DNA from: Clostridium_AT radicumherbarum
GTDB lineage: Bacteria; Bacillota; Clostridia; Clostridiales; Clostridiaceae
NCBI RefSeq assembly: GCF_045310525.1
Contig: NZ_JBJHZY010000001.1
Location: forward strand, 124,001-188,000
Direction: 5' to 3'
Length of the DNA stretch: 64,000 nt
Shown: positions 34,177 to 42,223 of the stretch, piece after piece
Position numbering within the stretch: the stretch's first letter is position 1
Layout of the letters: each line of letters begins with the position of its first letter
Notes under the pieces: model-generated
Seen by the model: only the letters and a program-made list of their open reading frames with translations
What the model was told of the DNA's origin: nothing
Databases searched by the model: none
Made by a program: the position numbers and the translations under genes

Positions 34177-36396
34177 ATGAAAATAGCTTCTTTAAAAGTG
34201 TTTGAAGGTAATAATATTAAAGGACATAAAAAAATAATAAAGATATGTATCAAAAGTGCAGATAGTTTGGAAATTAGAACATATTTAAAAATGTATTTTC
34301 AAATTTGCTATATGTGTGGGTTTAAGGAGAAACTGATTGACTGTGAAAATATAGCTGAATCACGGTATATATGGCTTACTTATACTGAGGAAGAGTTTTC
34401 TAAGTATTTATTGTGCAATATACAGTATTATTTAGATAATCCAAAGTTACTTGCAGAAAAATCAGAGAATCTAATTAAAAAAGATTTTTTATATTATGTA
34501 ATCAATTTGGTTAGACAAAGAGGAATTCCTACAATAGAGCTTAATGAAGATTTATTTCAAGTTGGCTATGGTAAAAATTCGATTATACTCGGAAGAGATT
34601 ACCAAAGCTATGAAAATACTATGATGACTCAAATCTCTAGGAACAGAATGAGTCTTTGGGAGAAACTAAGATATTCTCAAATTCCTAAGGTTCAAGGAAG
34701 GGTTTTATATGGGACTCACGAAATAAAAGAGGTTGCAGATTTTAATTATCCTATAAATATAAGGAATATTAATAAATGTAAAGAAGTTAAAGTAACAATA
34801 AATAATGAAGAAGAATTAAACACTGTTCTAGATAATGTACTAAAAACCTACACCAGAGCTTTTGTTTATAATGGAAGAGTTAAATTTAGAGTTATTTGCT
34901 ATAAGGGCCAGGTTTTATTGGTTTTGAGAAAGGATGGCATTTATAAGGTTATGGAAGTAGAAAGTAAAAGCTTGGAGGTTCTTGAGGTGGTTACTGCACT
35001 AAGGGGTCTAGAGAGCTTTTGCGCAGAGGTATATAGGGATTTTCCAATCGAATTTATGTACATCGATCTTCAAGAGGATAAAGAGCTTATGCTGGTGGAT
35101 TTAGGAAACGTTTTTGATGCTTACGAAGAATTAGATAATGTTAAGGACAAAATTGCTAATTGTTTTATTAATAAATTAATAGAAGAAGGAATTGGGGCAA
35201 TACCTATTTTCTCTGTTACAGGAACAAATGGTAAAACAACCACGGCACGTCTTATATATTACATCTTAAATAATCTTGGCTTTAATACTGCTCTTACCTC
35301 TACTGGTGGAATTTTTGTAAATGGCAAAAAAATAAGAAATGGAGATACTACAGGGTTCTTAAGTGCGAGATCAGTTTTGTGCAACAATACAGTAGAAGCA
35401 GCGGTTATGGAAACAGCACGGGGTGGAATTTTAAAAAATGGTCTTGGTTACGAAAAAGCATGTTCAGCTGTTATTACTTCTTTATCTGAAGATCATATTG
35501 GAATGTCAGGTATAAAGGATGTTCAGGATCTACTTAAAATTAAAGCTGTTGTGCTTGAAGAACTCGATTATAATGGAAAGATTGTGGTTAAAGCTCAGGA
35601 GGATTTAGTAAATTACACAAAAAGTAAAAAAAATGTATGTCTTTTTAGCATTGAAAAAAATAAATATATACTAGAACAAATAAGAAAAGGAGGAGAATGC
35701 TTTTATTTAGAAAATGAAAACTTAATTTATAACAAAAATGAAGTTGAAAATAAACTTCTAAATATTAAAGAAATTCCCTTCACTCACGGAGGCTATTCCA
35801 AAGGAAACATCTTAAATATAATGGCAGCCACAGGGGCAGTGCTTAATATTTGTGAGGATGTTTATAAAATTATGGGTATCATTAAAGAAATTAAGTGTGA
35901 CTTATATTTTAACCCTGGAAGGCAAAATATCCTAGAGATTGAAGATTTTAAAGTAATATTAGATTATGGCCATAATTCAGAGGCATTTAATGAAGTATTA
36001 AGTATAGCAAGATCTCTTAAACCCTCAAGGCTGACTGCTATTATTGCTGCACCTGGGGATAGAATGGATAAATATATAAAGGAGCTTGGAAGCATAACAG
36101 CTGATTATTCCGATAATATTATTATACGAGAGCAAGCAGATTTAAGAGGAAGAAGTATTGGTGAAAGTGCAAGTTTATTAAAGATAGGCTCGTTAGAGAG
36201 AGGTTTTAATGAGAAAAATATAAAAATAATTTATAAGGAAGAAGAGGCAATTGTTGCTGCTATGGAAGAGGCTATTGAAGGGGAGGTCATAGTATTATTT
36301 ACCCAATGCTTAGATGTGATTATACCAGCTATCAATAGGTTTTTAGAGAAAAAAGGTAAAGCTCCTATTGGAGCTGACTTGGATTTTTCTCATTAG
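34177..36396 (+). CDS. CphA-like Mur ligase family protein with degenerate ATP-grasp region
   Basis: 739 residues. Residues 110-190 resemble the start of the cyanophycin synthetase ATP-grasp domain (RQRGIPTIELNEDLFQVGYG), but where CphA has a Lys plus Gly-rich ATP loop this protein reads YPINIRNINKCKEVKVTI, so ATP binding there looks lost. The C-terminal Mur ligase is intact: P-loop SVTGTNGKTTTARLI (about 346-360), METARGGILKNGLGYEKA, SLSEDHIG and FNPGRQNILE / VILDYGHN. It probably joins an amino acid or peptide to a carboxyl group. It is shorter than CphA (about 870-900), and no cyanophycinase gene is near, so true cyanophycin synthesis is doubtful. It ends at its own terminator. Confidence 0.8.
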   Translation: MKIASLKVFEGNNIKGHKKIIKICIKSADSLEIRTYLKMYFQICYMCGFKEKLIDCENIAESRYIWLTYTEEEFSKYLLCNIQYYLDNPKLLAEKSENLIKKDFLYYVINLVRQRGIPTIELNEDLFQVGYGKNSIILGRDYQSYENTMMTQISRNRMSLWEKLRYSQIPKVQGRVLYGTHEIKEVADFNYPINIRNINKCKEVKVTINNEEELNTVLDNVLKTYTRAFVYNGRVKFRVICYKGQVLLVLRKDGIYKVMEVESKSLEVLEVVTALRGLESFCAEVYRDFPIEFMYIDLQEDKELMLVDLGNVFDAYEELDNVKDKIANCFINKLIEEGIGAIPIFSVTGTNGKTTTARLIYYILNNLGFNTALTSTGGIFVNGKKIRNGDTTGFLSARSVLCNNTVEAAVMETARGGILKNGLGYEKACSAVITSLSEDHIGMSGIKDVQDLLKIKAVVLEELDYNGKIVVKAQEDLVNYTKSKKNVCLFSIEKNKYILEQIRKGGECFYLENENLIYNKNEVENKLLNIKEIPFTHGGYSKGNILNIMAATGAVLNICEDVYKIMGIIKEIKCDLYFNPGRQNILEIEDFKVILDYGHNSEAFNEVLSIARSLKPSRLTAIIAAPGDRMDKYIKELGSITADYSDNIIIREQADLRGRSIGESASLLKIGSLERGFNEKNIKIIYKEEEAIVAAMEEAIEGEVIVLFTQCLDVIIPAINRFLEKKGKAPIGADLDFSH

Positions 36397-36449
36397 GCTA
36401 CATGAACAATAAGAATTATTAGAAGTACTACTTAATATAGATAAAAAAT

Positions 36450-36473
36450 GTCATGCGATGCATGGCTTTTTTT
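36450..36473 (+). terminator. Terminator after the CphA-like gene
   Basis: GTCATGC (36450-36456) pairs with GCATGGC (36460-36466), followed by seven Ts at 36467-36473. It separates the CphA-like gene from the five-gene operon starting at 36641. Confidence 0.75.
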
Positions 36474-36586
36474 ATTAGTATAAGGATATTCCAAAATACA
36501 AATTAAGCTGTTTATATTAAAATTAAATTTTTTCTAAAATTTTAATTTATATGAGAATATATAAAAAATTACCTAATAAAGTATGT

Positions 36587-36609
36587 TATACTAAAATATA
36601 TATAGTATA
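36587..36609. promoter_or_regulatory. Inverted repeat with TATACT, likely promoter region of the GspS-like operon
   Basis: TATACTA (36587-36593) and TAGTATA (36603-36609) form an inverted repeat about 30 bases before the first gene. TATACT may be the -10 hexamer, but no convincing -35 was found. Confidence 0.4.
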
Positions 36610-36640
36610 GTAAAATTTAAGAAAAGGGGATGCGAATTTA

Positions 36641-37036
36641 ATGTGCAATATTTATATATATAATTCTACCAAAAGTTATAATGATAGTAATCCTGATGTG
36701 ACCTTAAGAGGAGAAATTATAAAGGTTACAGGGCATAATATTATAGTGAAAGATAATGAAGGATATGAGCATATTATACCAATGTGTAATGTGATTTCTG
36801 TTGTTTATGATGGTGATTTAGCAGGAAGCTATCATATTCTTAAGCCAATATATATATATTATTCCGAAAGAGCATATAACAATTCAAAACCTGAGATTGA
36901 GTTTAATGGAGTCGTTAAAGCTATTAATGAACATAACATAATAGTTTCAGGAGAGGAAGGATTAACGCATATAGTTTCTACTTTTCCCGTAATTGCTTTT
37001 GTACATAAAGGCGGAACTCATTATGAAATTAAATAA
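36641..37036 (+). CDS. Small protein of two tandem repeats, unknown function (GspS-like operon gene 1)
   Basis: 131 residues made of two about 65-residue copies: IYIYNSTKSYNDSNPDVTLR / IYIYYSERAYNNSKPEIEFN, then GHNIIVKDNEGYEHII / EHNIIVSGEEGLTHIV, then a VISVVYDG / VIAFVHKG end. The pattern of short beta strands suggests two small SH3- or Sm-like barrels. There is no signal or membrane segment. It is the first gene of a tight five-gene operon, and its end overlaps the next start by 14 bases. I do not recognise the family. Confidence 0.75.
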   Translation: MCNIYIYNSTKSYNDSNPDVTLRGEIIKVTGHNIIVKDNEGYEHIIPMCNVISVVYDGDLAGSYHILKPIYIYYSERAYNNSKPEIEFNGVVKAINEHNIIVSGEEGLTHIVSTFPVIAFVHKGGTHYEIK

Positions 37037-37664
37037 TGTGGATTGGTACTCGGTATATAAAAAATGGACTATTAACTCTGGGGTGTTTGAATATTTATTT
37101 AAGTCTTCTCCTTTTGTTTCAGGAAAGTACATTGAAAATTTTGAATTAAATTTAAACAAGGATTATAGTATTAGCCATGAATTTAAAGAAATTTTAAAGA
37201 AAAATATTGAGAAAGACAGAATAATAATAGTAGATGTAGACGGTATAATTGGTATAAAGACAGCAATAGCGTTAAATAACGAGCTTCAAGCTTCCGCTAT
37301 ACTATCCTATAACTTTCTTTTTCATCCTTATGGAATAGTTGGAGATAACAGTCTTATTGAGGTTTTAATAGGAGCTGCTAAAATAATTAAGCCCAATAGG
37401 CCAATAACTCATGCTTTTATACTTGATAAAAATAGATATTATAATGATTTAAATATAAATAATCCTATGCTTTTTAATAATCAGTATGAAATAACTGAGG
37501 AAGAGATGCCGGATATTGATATGTTAAGAAGATTAAATAAAAGGGCTGTATCTTTTTTATATGATAAAGTCATAAAAGAAGATATAAAGTGCTATTTAGA
37601 GCATTTGAGATTAAATAATTTTATTGTAGATACAATTGATATAGGGGAGATAGTTAATGGGTGA
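37023..37664 (+). CDS. Unknown 214-residue protein (GspS-like operon gene 2)
   Basis: The centre contains RIIIVDVDGIIGIKTAIALN and ASAILSYNFLFHPYGIVGDN, an alpha/beta pattern resembling a nucleotide or substrate-binding fold, followed by a helical C-terminus. There is no signal peptide or membrane helix. ATG at 37023 is chosen because AAGGCGGA lies upstream; it overlaps gene 1 by 14 bases, and its end overlaps the next gene by eight bases, so the three are translationally coupled. No known family recognised; function unknown, probably tied to the ligase encoded two genes later. Confidence 0.75.
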   Translation: MKLNNVDWYSVYKKWTINSGVFEYLFKSSPFVSGKYIENFELNLNKDYSISHEFKEILKKNIEKDRIIIVDVDGIIGIKTAIALNNELQASAILSYNFLFHPYGIVGDNSLIEVLIGAAKIIKPNRPITHAFILDKNRYYNDLNINNPMLFNNQYEITEEEMPDIDMLRRLNKRAVSFLYDKVIKEDIKCYLEHLRLNNFIVDTIDIGEIVNG

Positions 37665-37995
37665 TAAGGAAAACAAAAATAAATCAAAAGCAGTGGCTCT
37701 TGCTATGGCAGTATCAATGGTTTTGGCGAATCCTCTTATTGAAACAGGCTGTGAAAGAAAACCGCCTAGAATAGTAGTAGATGAGGAGGAAATGCAAAAG
37801 GAGGACCAGCAAAATAACAACAGTTCTCCAATAATATCTGGTGGAGGAGGATATCATACTCCTTTTATATTCCATAGTTATTCAACTAGTAGTTCAAGTG
37901 AGACTATATCAAATGGTGGATGGAAAAGCTGGACAGCATCAACTATTGAAAAGGGCGGATATTCAGGAGTTCATTTATCAAGTTCTTTAAGCTAA
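37657..37995 (+). CDS. Small Ser/Gly-rich exported protein, YgiB-like candidate substrate of the ATP-grasp ligase
   Basis: 112 residues. N-terminal basic then hydrophobic stretch (KSKAVALAMAVSMVLANPL) followed by IETGCERKPP, a weak lipobox whose GCERK resembles the GCEK of E. coli YgiB. After an acidic/Asn linker come glycine, histidine and serine-rich segments (SGGGGYHTPFIFHSYSTSSS) and the end EKGGYSGVHLSSSLS; YgiB-type proteins also carry an aromatic GGF/GGY motif near a Ser-rich C-terminus. The gene overlaps the previous one and lies 12 bases before the ligase gene. A role as the protein that is modified is inference from the YgiB/YgiC pairing. Confidence 0.7.
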   Translation: MGDKENKNKSKAVALAMAVSMVLANPLIETGCERKPPRIVVDEEEMQKEDQQNNNSSPIISGGGGYHTPFIFHSYSTSSSSETISNGGWKSWTASTIEKGGYSGVHLSSSLS

Positions 37996-38007
37996 AGAGG
38001 TTAAATT

Positions 38008-40452
38008 ATGTATGAAAAACTTTCAGACAAGTTATTGTTTGATTATTATATGATTCATTCAACTAGAAAAGATGAAGTGTATTGTACAATTCCTTTCTAT
38101 CTTTCAAAGGAAGAATACAGAGTATTTAAGAATAGTTCCGAGATACTGGATAAGCTTGTATACAGAATTATGTCAAATATAACTACCGCATTTAGGGATT
38201 TTCAGTGTTTTATACCTGATTTTAAGTATAGAGATATAATATTGAATTTAAAAAGGCCCTTAGAAGATACCTTTTGGGTAAGATATGACAGCTTTCTTAG
38301 AGCTAATGGCGGAATTTTTTACAGTGAGTTTAATTATGATAAACCCTGCGCTCAAAGAGAAATATTAGCCACAGGAGAAATGAAAGCTAATAATAATTTA
38401 AACATTGAGTTTAGGCAGAGATTTAAAAAGGCTTTTAAAAAGCTTTTAAAAATTAAGCCTTCAAAAGAACATTACAATATAGCTCTTCTTTCAGATCCTT
38501 GTCATGCTGAAGAAGCTCATATAATGTTACTTTTAGAAAAGGAGCTTAAGCAGAGCAATGTAGAATTTATAAGAGTAGGCCCTAAAAATCTGTATTTGGA
38601 AAATAAGCTTGTATATGCCTTTGAAAGACCAATAGATATTATATTAAGATTGTTTCCTACGGAGTTTTCTTATGAAATTAATGATTTTGATAAGATACTT
38701 GAGGTATTTGAAAATGGTAAAGTAGATATAGTGAATGACCCTAGGGCTATAATTGGGCAGTGCAAGAATCTCTACACCTACTTATGGCAGTTAGTGAAGG
38801 CAAAGGACAAAAGGCTTTCTGATGAAGAAAGAGAAGTTATTATATCAACTTTACCGCATACAGAGCCTTTTCATGAGTCTAAAATAAGTTATATTTTAGA
38901 GAATAAAGATGAACTGGTGCTTAAACCTGTATATGGCAGATACAGCATAGATGTTTTTATAGGATCTCTTCATAGTGCAGAAGATTGGAAGAAAAATGTT
39001 CAGTATGTTTTAGAAAGCGGTAAGGAGTTTATTATTCAAGAGTTTTGTAAAATTAAGCCTTGTGATTCATACTATACAATTGATGGAAACTTTGCATTTC
39101 CTACAAAAGCCTTTGCAAATATAGGCTGTTTCATATTTGAGAGTGAGCTTTCAGGCTGCTGCATGCGTTGGAGTGGGGATTATTTAACTACAGATGACCA
39201 TACATGGATCACTCCTATAGGCATAAAGAGTGATTCAGTTAAAATAAATTCTGCTTGTGTAATTGGAGAAGAACGAAAAAAACTATGGAATAAAATCACT
39301 GAAAGAGCCATGTTTGAAGCTGATTTTACAGGAAGGTATGTAAAGAACTTTGAATATGTGGGCCTCGATTATATTACATTAGAAAAGGGTAAATATGAGG
39401 AGCTTGCAGAGGCAACTAGCAAGATAGCTTCAATAATGGATAAGACTCAAACTCTTTTATATAACAATATAGATTATTTTGCTGATATATTAGGAATTGA
39501 GAATCTGAAGGAATTATTAAAGTATAAGCTTACTGAGGAGTTTGTCTTTCTAGCTAGGATGGACTGGGCAATTGATCATTCTGGAAACTTAAAGCTTCTA
39601 GAGATAAATTCAGAAACTCCGGCAGGACTTATAGAAAGCTTATATATTGATAATATCATTACAGAAGAGCTTAATATAAATAAGCTTAGTGCAAATAAGG
39701 AGCTTAGAAACAAGATAATAAAACAATTTATAAAAATAATAAAGGACTATTCAAAAATTCGCAGTATAAAAATTATTGGTATTTTGTCCGGGACTTACTA
39801 TGAAGACTGGTATACAGCAAATGCTCTATATAAAACACTTAAAGAGCTGCCCTTTGAATTTGTTTTAGGCAGTATATACGACTGCACAGTATCTGAAAGT
39901 GGCAAGGTTTTGTTATTTGGTAAGGAGCTAGATGCTGTTTATAGATATTATCCTCTTGATTGGTTTGAATTAGATGGCATGAAAAATATAAAGGAAGCCC
40001 TTAAAAATACCCTATCAATAAATCCGACACATACTATTATTTCACAGTCAAAGGCTTTCTTTGCAGTTATGTATGAACTTTTAGTGCAGGGGTTTTATAG
40101 CGAAGAAGAAATAAGGCTTATTAAAAAATATATACCTAAAACTTCTCTAGAGGCAGAAAAGCTTGGGACATACGATTATATTGTAAAGCCATTACTTTCA
40201 AGGGAAGGAAATGGTGTGGCTTTAGCTTGTGAGCTGAAAGAAGTGCCGGATGAAAATCATATATATCAAGAAAGAGTTCACACTCTTAATGTTGACTATA
40301 CTGTTTATGATAATATAAGCAAAACGCAGGATTTATTATATCCTATATTTGGAGCTTATGTAACAGGAACTGAATTTGCAGGAATATACACAAGACTTGG
40401 AAAGTTTGTAACAGAAAATATATGTATTTATACTCCTGTTTTTATTGAATAA
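38008..40452 (+). CDS. Tandem two-domain glutathionylspermidine synthase-like (YgiC-like) ATP-grasp amide ligase
   Basis: 814 residues, about twice the size of YgiC. The C-terminal half has GspS/YgiC motifs in order: RMDWAIDHSGNLKLLEINSE (about 517-536) with TPAGLIES, RYYPLDWFELDG (646-657), IVKPLLSREGNGVAL (725-739) and the closing YTPVFIE. The N-terminal half repeats the plan more loosely: WVRYDSFLRANG with EFNYDKPCAQRE, LFPTEF, NDPRAIIGQCKNLYTYLW, and LVLKPVYGRYSIDVFIG. Such enzymes form amide bonds between a carboxylate and an amine or peptide with ATP. The fusion suggests two successive ligations or one active and one structural domain. No spermidine or glutathione genes are near. Confidence 0.85.
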   Translation: MYEKLSDKLLFDYYMIHSTRKDEVYCTIPFYLSKEEYRVFKNSSEILDKLVYRIMSNITTAFRDFQCFIPDFKYRDIILNLKRPLEDTFWVRYDSFLRANGGIFYSEFNYDKPCAQREILATGEMKANNNLNIEFRQRFKKAFKKLLKIKPSKEHYNIALLSDPCHAEEAHIMLLLEKELKQSNVEFIRVGPKNLYLENKLVYAFERPIDIILRLFPTEFSYEINDFDKILEVFENGKVDIVNDPRAIIGQCKNLYTYLWQLVKAKDKRLSDEEREVIISTLPHTEPFHESKISYILENKDELVLKPVYGRYSIDVFIGSLHSAEDWKKNVQYVLESGKEFIIQEFCKIKPCDSYYTIDGNFAFPTKAFANIGCFIFESELSGCCMRWSGDYLTTDDHTWITPIGIKSDSVKINSACVIGEERKKLWNKITERAMFEADFTGRYVKNFEYVGLDYITLEKGKYEELAEATSKIASIMDKTQTLLYNNIDYFADILGIENLKELLKYKLTEEFVFLARMDWAIDHSGNLKLLEINSETPAGLIESLYIDNIITEELNINKLSANKELRNKIIKQFIKIIKDYSKIRSIKIIGILSGTYYEDWYTANALYKTLKELPFEFVLGSIYDCTVSESGKVLLFGKELDAVYRYYPLDWFELDGMKNIKEALKNTLSINPTHTIISQSKAFFAVMYELLVQGFYSEEEIRLIKKYIPKTSLEAEKLGTYDYIVKPLLSREGNGVALACELKEVPDENHIYQERVHTLNVDYTVYDNISKTQDLLYPIFGAYVTGTEFAGIYTRLGKFVTENICIYTPVFIE

Positions 40453-40464
40453 AGGGGGATTATT

Positions 40465-40992
40465 TTGAAAGGAAAATATTCTAAGGGTACAAAAAACGGC
40501 TATTATGTTAATACTCTCAAGAGAGTAAAGCCAAAAAAGATCAATAAAATATCAATAGCTTTGGCAGCATCTTTTGTATTTATTATTGTAATGATTTCAA
40601 TTGCAGTACTGTCCAGCTGCGAAAAGGTAGTACATGTAGAAGCGCTGGAAGGCTATACACAAATTGGAGAAGAACTTATGGAAGAGGCTAATCTAGTGAA
40701 TATAGAGGGCTATTACGCTGGAACCGGTACATTAAACAATATAGTTCATGTAAGGTTTGAAGCTGAAAAAGACGGACAGATTTCAAGCACTATCGATGCA
40801 ACAAAAAAGTTTTTTAATATAGTATATACCGATGAGGCTCAAAATGCACAATATAAAAACTTAGAGGGCAAGGTTAGAGCTTATAAGGGAACCTACAAAA
40901 AGGACGAGGATATTAAGACGCATTACTATTATGAGATTTTTTCCAGTAAGGACAAGATTAAGGATGTTGGAAAGCTTAGTATGAGAAATTAA
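40465..40992 (+). CDS. Membrane-anchored or lipoprotein-like protein, unknown function (GspS-like operon gene 5)
   Basis: 175 residues starting at TTG 40465 with AAGGGGGA upstream. A long basic N-terminus (about 30 residues, many Lys) precedes one hydrophobic segment (IALAASFVFIIVMISIAVLS) and then LSSCEKVVHVE, a good lipobox (LSSC) or a helix-boundary Cys; the CEK after the anchor again recalls YgiB. The remaining 120 residues are extracellular and mixed alpha/beta (LVNIEGYYAGTGTLNNIVHV, KKFFNIVYTDEAQN). It is 12 bases after the ligase gene and ends the operon. The family is not recognised. Confidence 0.75.
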   Translation: MKGKYSKGTKNGYYVNTLKRVKPKKINKISIALAASFVFIIVMISIAVLSSCEKVVHVEALEGYTQIGEELMEEANLVNIEGYYAGTGTLNNIVHVRFEAEKDGQISSTIDATKKFFNIVYTDEAQNAQYKNLEGKVRAYKGTYKKDEDIKTHYYYEIFSSKDKIKDVGKLSMRN

Positions 40993-41017
40993 TTGCAGAT
41001 AGAAATAAAATTACTTA

Positions 41018-41048
41018 GGCAACTGGTTTAGTATACCAGTTGTCTTTG
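41018..41048 (+). terminator. Terminator of the GspS-like operon
   Basis: AGGCAACTGGT (41018-41028) pairs with ACCAGTTGTCT (41035-41045) including one wobble pair, followed by a T-rich stretch. Confidence 0.75.
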
Positions 41049-41239
41049 TTATACTATATAGAATTTTACTAGTAAATCAACAAAGAACTTATTATAACTC
41101 TATAATAGAATTTATGTGAGTTAATTCAAAAATAACATGAATTTCAGTTTGACAATATAGGAAAAGAATCATCAAGGTTTGTATGGTAATATATAGTTAA
41201 CCTGCAGGTGTAAGATAATTTTAGGAGGTGTTAACACCT

Positions 41240-42139
41240 ATGGAGAATATAGATTTAATTCAAAAAACTGTAGACTATATAGATATGAATATCAATAAAA
41301 AAATTACAACTCATGAGCTTGCTTACATTTCTGGATTTTCAACTTATCATTACTACAGATTGTTTCATAAGTTTGTTGGAATGCCCGTGATGGAATATAT
41401 AACTAGAAGAAAGCTTCAATATAGCTGCTTTAATCTAAGAAATGGGGAAAGAGTACTTGATATAGCATTGAATTATAGTTTTGAAACTCATTCTGGGTTT
41501 ACTAAAGCTTTTAAGAAGCATTTTGGTTATTCTCCTAACTATTATCGCATGCACGCACCAGAGGGATGCCCTAATAAAGTTAAATTAATAAATCTAAAAC
41601 AAAATAATGTTGGAGGGGTAATTATGGAGCCTAAAATAATTAATAAGGATTCTTTTAAGATAGTCGGCTATAAATTTGATACTACATTGAAAAATAATGC
41701 TCACTCAAAAGATATTCCTGCCTTTTGGGATAAATGTGATTTAGAAGGGAAGGAATCAAAGCTATATGCTACTCAGAAACCGCCAAAGCATGGAGAGTAT
41801 GGAATCTGTATTAATACAAATACTGAGACTGATGAATTTTCTTATGTTCTAGGGGTGGAGGTATTAAGCTTTGACAATGTTCTAGATGAAATGTACAAAC
41901 TTCAAGTTCCAGCAGCAACTTATGCTGTTTTCACAACTCCAGAGATAGATGATAAAGATTTTGTAGGCAGTATACAAGGAACTTGGAAATATATTTTAGA
42001 AGAGTGGCTTCCAAACTCAGTATATGAAATTGATAGCAGAAAACTTGATTTTGAATTTTATGATGAACACTGTCATCCTTGGGAATATGAAAAGATAAGA
42101 ATGGATATTTATATACCAATAATTAAGAAAACAAAGTAG
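41240..42139 (+). CDS. AraC-family regulator with GyrI-like effector-binding domain
   Basis: 299 residues. N-terminal double HTH of the AraC type (about 1-100: ITTHELAYISGFSTYHYYRL and RVLDIALNYSFETHSGFTKA with FKKHFGYSP), then a GyrI/Rob-like small-molecule-binding domain (about 125-298; YEIDSRKLDFEFYDEH and CHPWEYEKIRMDIYIPI near its end). It resembles SoxS/Rob/BltR-type multidrug-responsive activators. ATG at 41240 follows AGGAGGTG; an in-frame GTG at 41228 overlaps that site. No transporter target is adjacent. Confidence 0.88.
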   Translation: MENIDLIQKTVDYIDMNINKKITTHELAYISGFSTYHYYRLFHKFVGMPVMEYITRRKLQYSCFNLRNGERVLDIALNYSFETHSGFTKAFKKHFGYSPNYYRMHAPEGCPNKVKLINLKQNNVGGVIMEPKIINKDSFKIVGYKFDTTLKNNAHSKDIPAFWDKCDLEGKESKLYATQKPPKHGEYGICINTNTETDEFSYVLGVEVLSFDNVLDEMYKLQVPAATYAVFTTPEIDDKDFVGSIQGTWKYILEEWLPNSVYEIDSRKLDFEFYDEHCHPWEYEKIRMDIYIPIIKKTK

Positions 42140-42157
42140 AATATGACTGCATAATGC

Positions 42158-42220
42158 ATTGAGGTTACAATAGTTAACTATACTATATTAGGTATACTAT
42201 GGCATTGTGCAGCCTCTTTA
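42158..42220. other. Complex AT-rich inverted repeats between convergent genes
   Basis: Short complementary segments (GAGG/CCTC, ATAGTTAACTAT, TATACT/GGTATA) lie between the convergent regulator gene and the exported-protein gene and may form a terminator. The folding is ambiguous by eye. Confidence 0.3.
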
Positions 42221-42223
42221 ATT

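Noticed and set aside
34177..36396. Calling the CphA-like protein a true cyanophycin synthetase
   Set aside because: The ATP-grasp active site appears lost, the protein is short, and no cyanophycinase is encoded nearby.
38008..40452. Calling the ligase a real glutathionylspermidine synthetase
   Set aside because: No amidase domain and no glutathione or polyamine genes nearby; the motifs fit the broader YgiC-like branch better.
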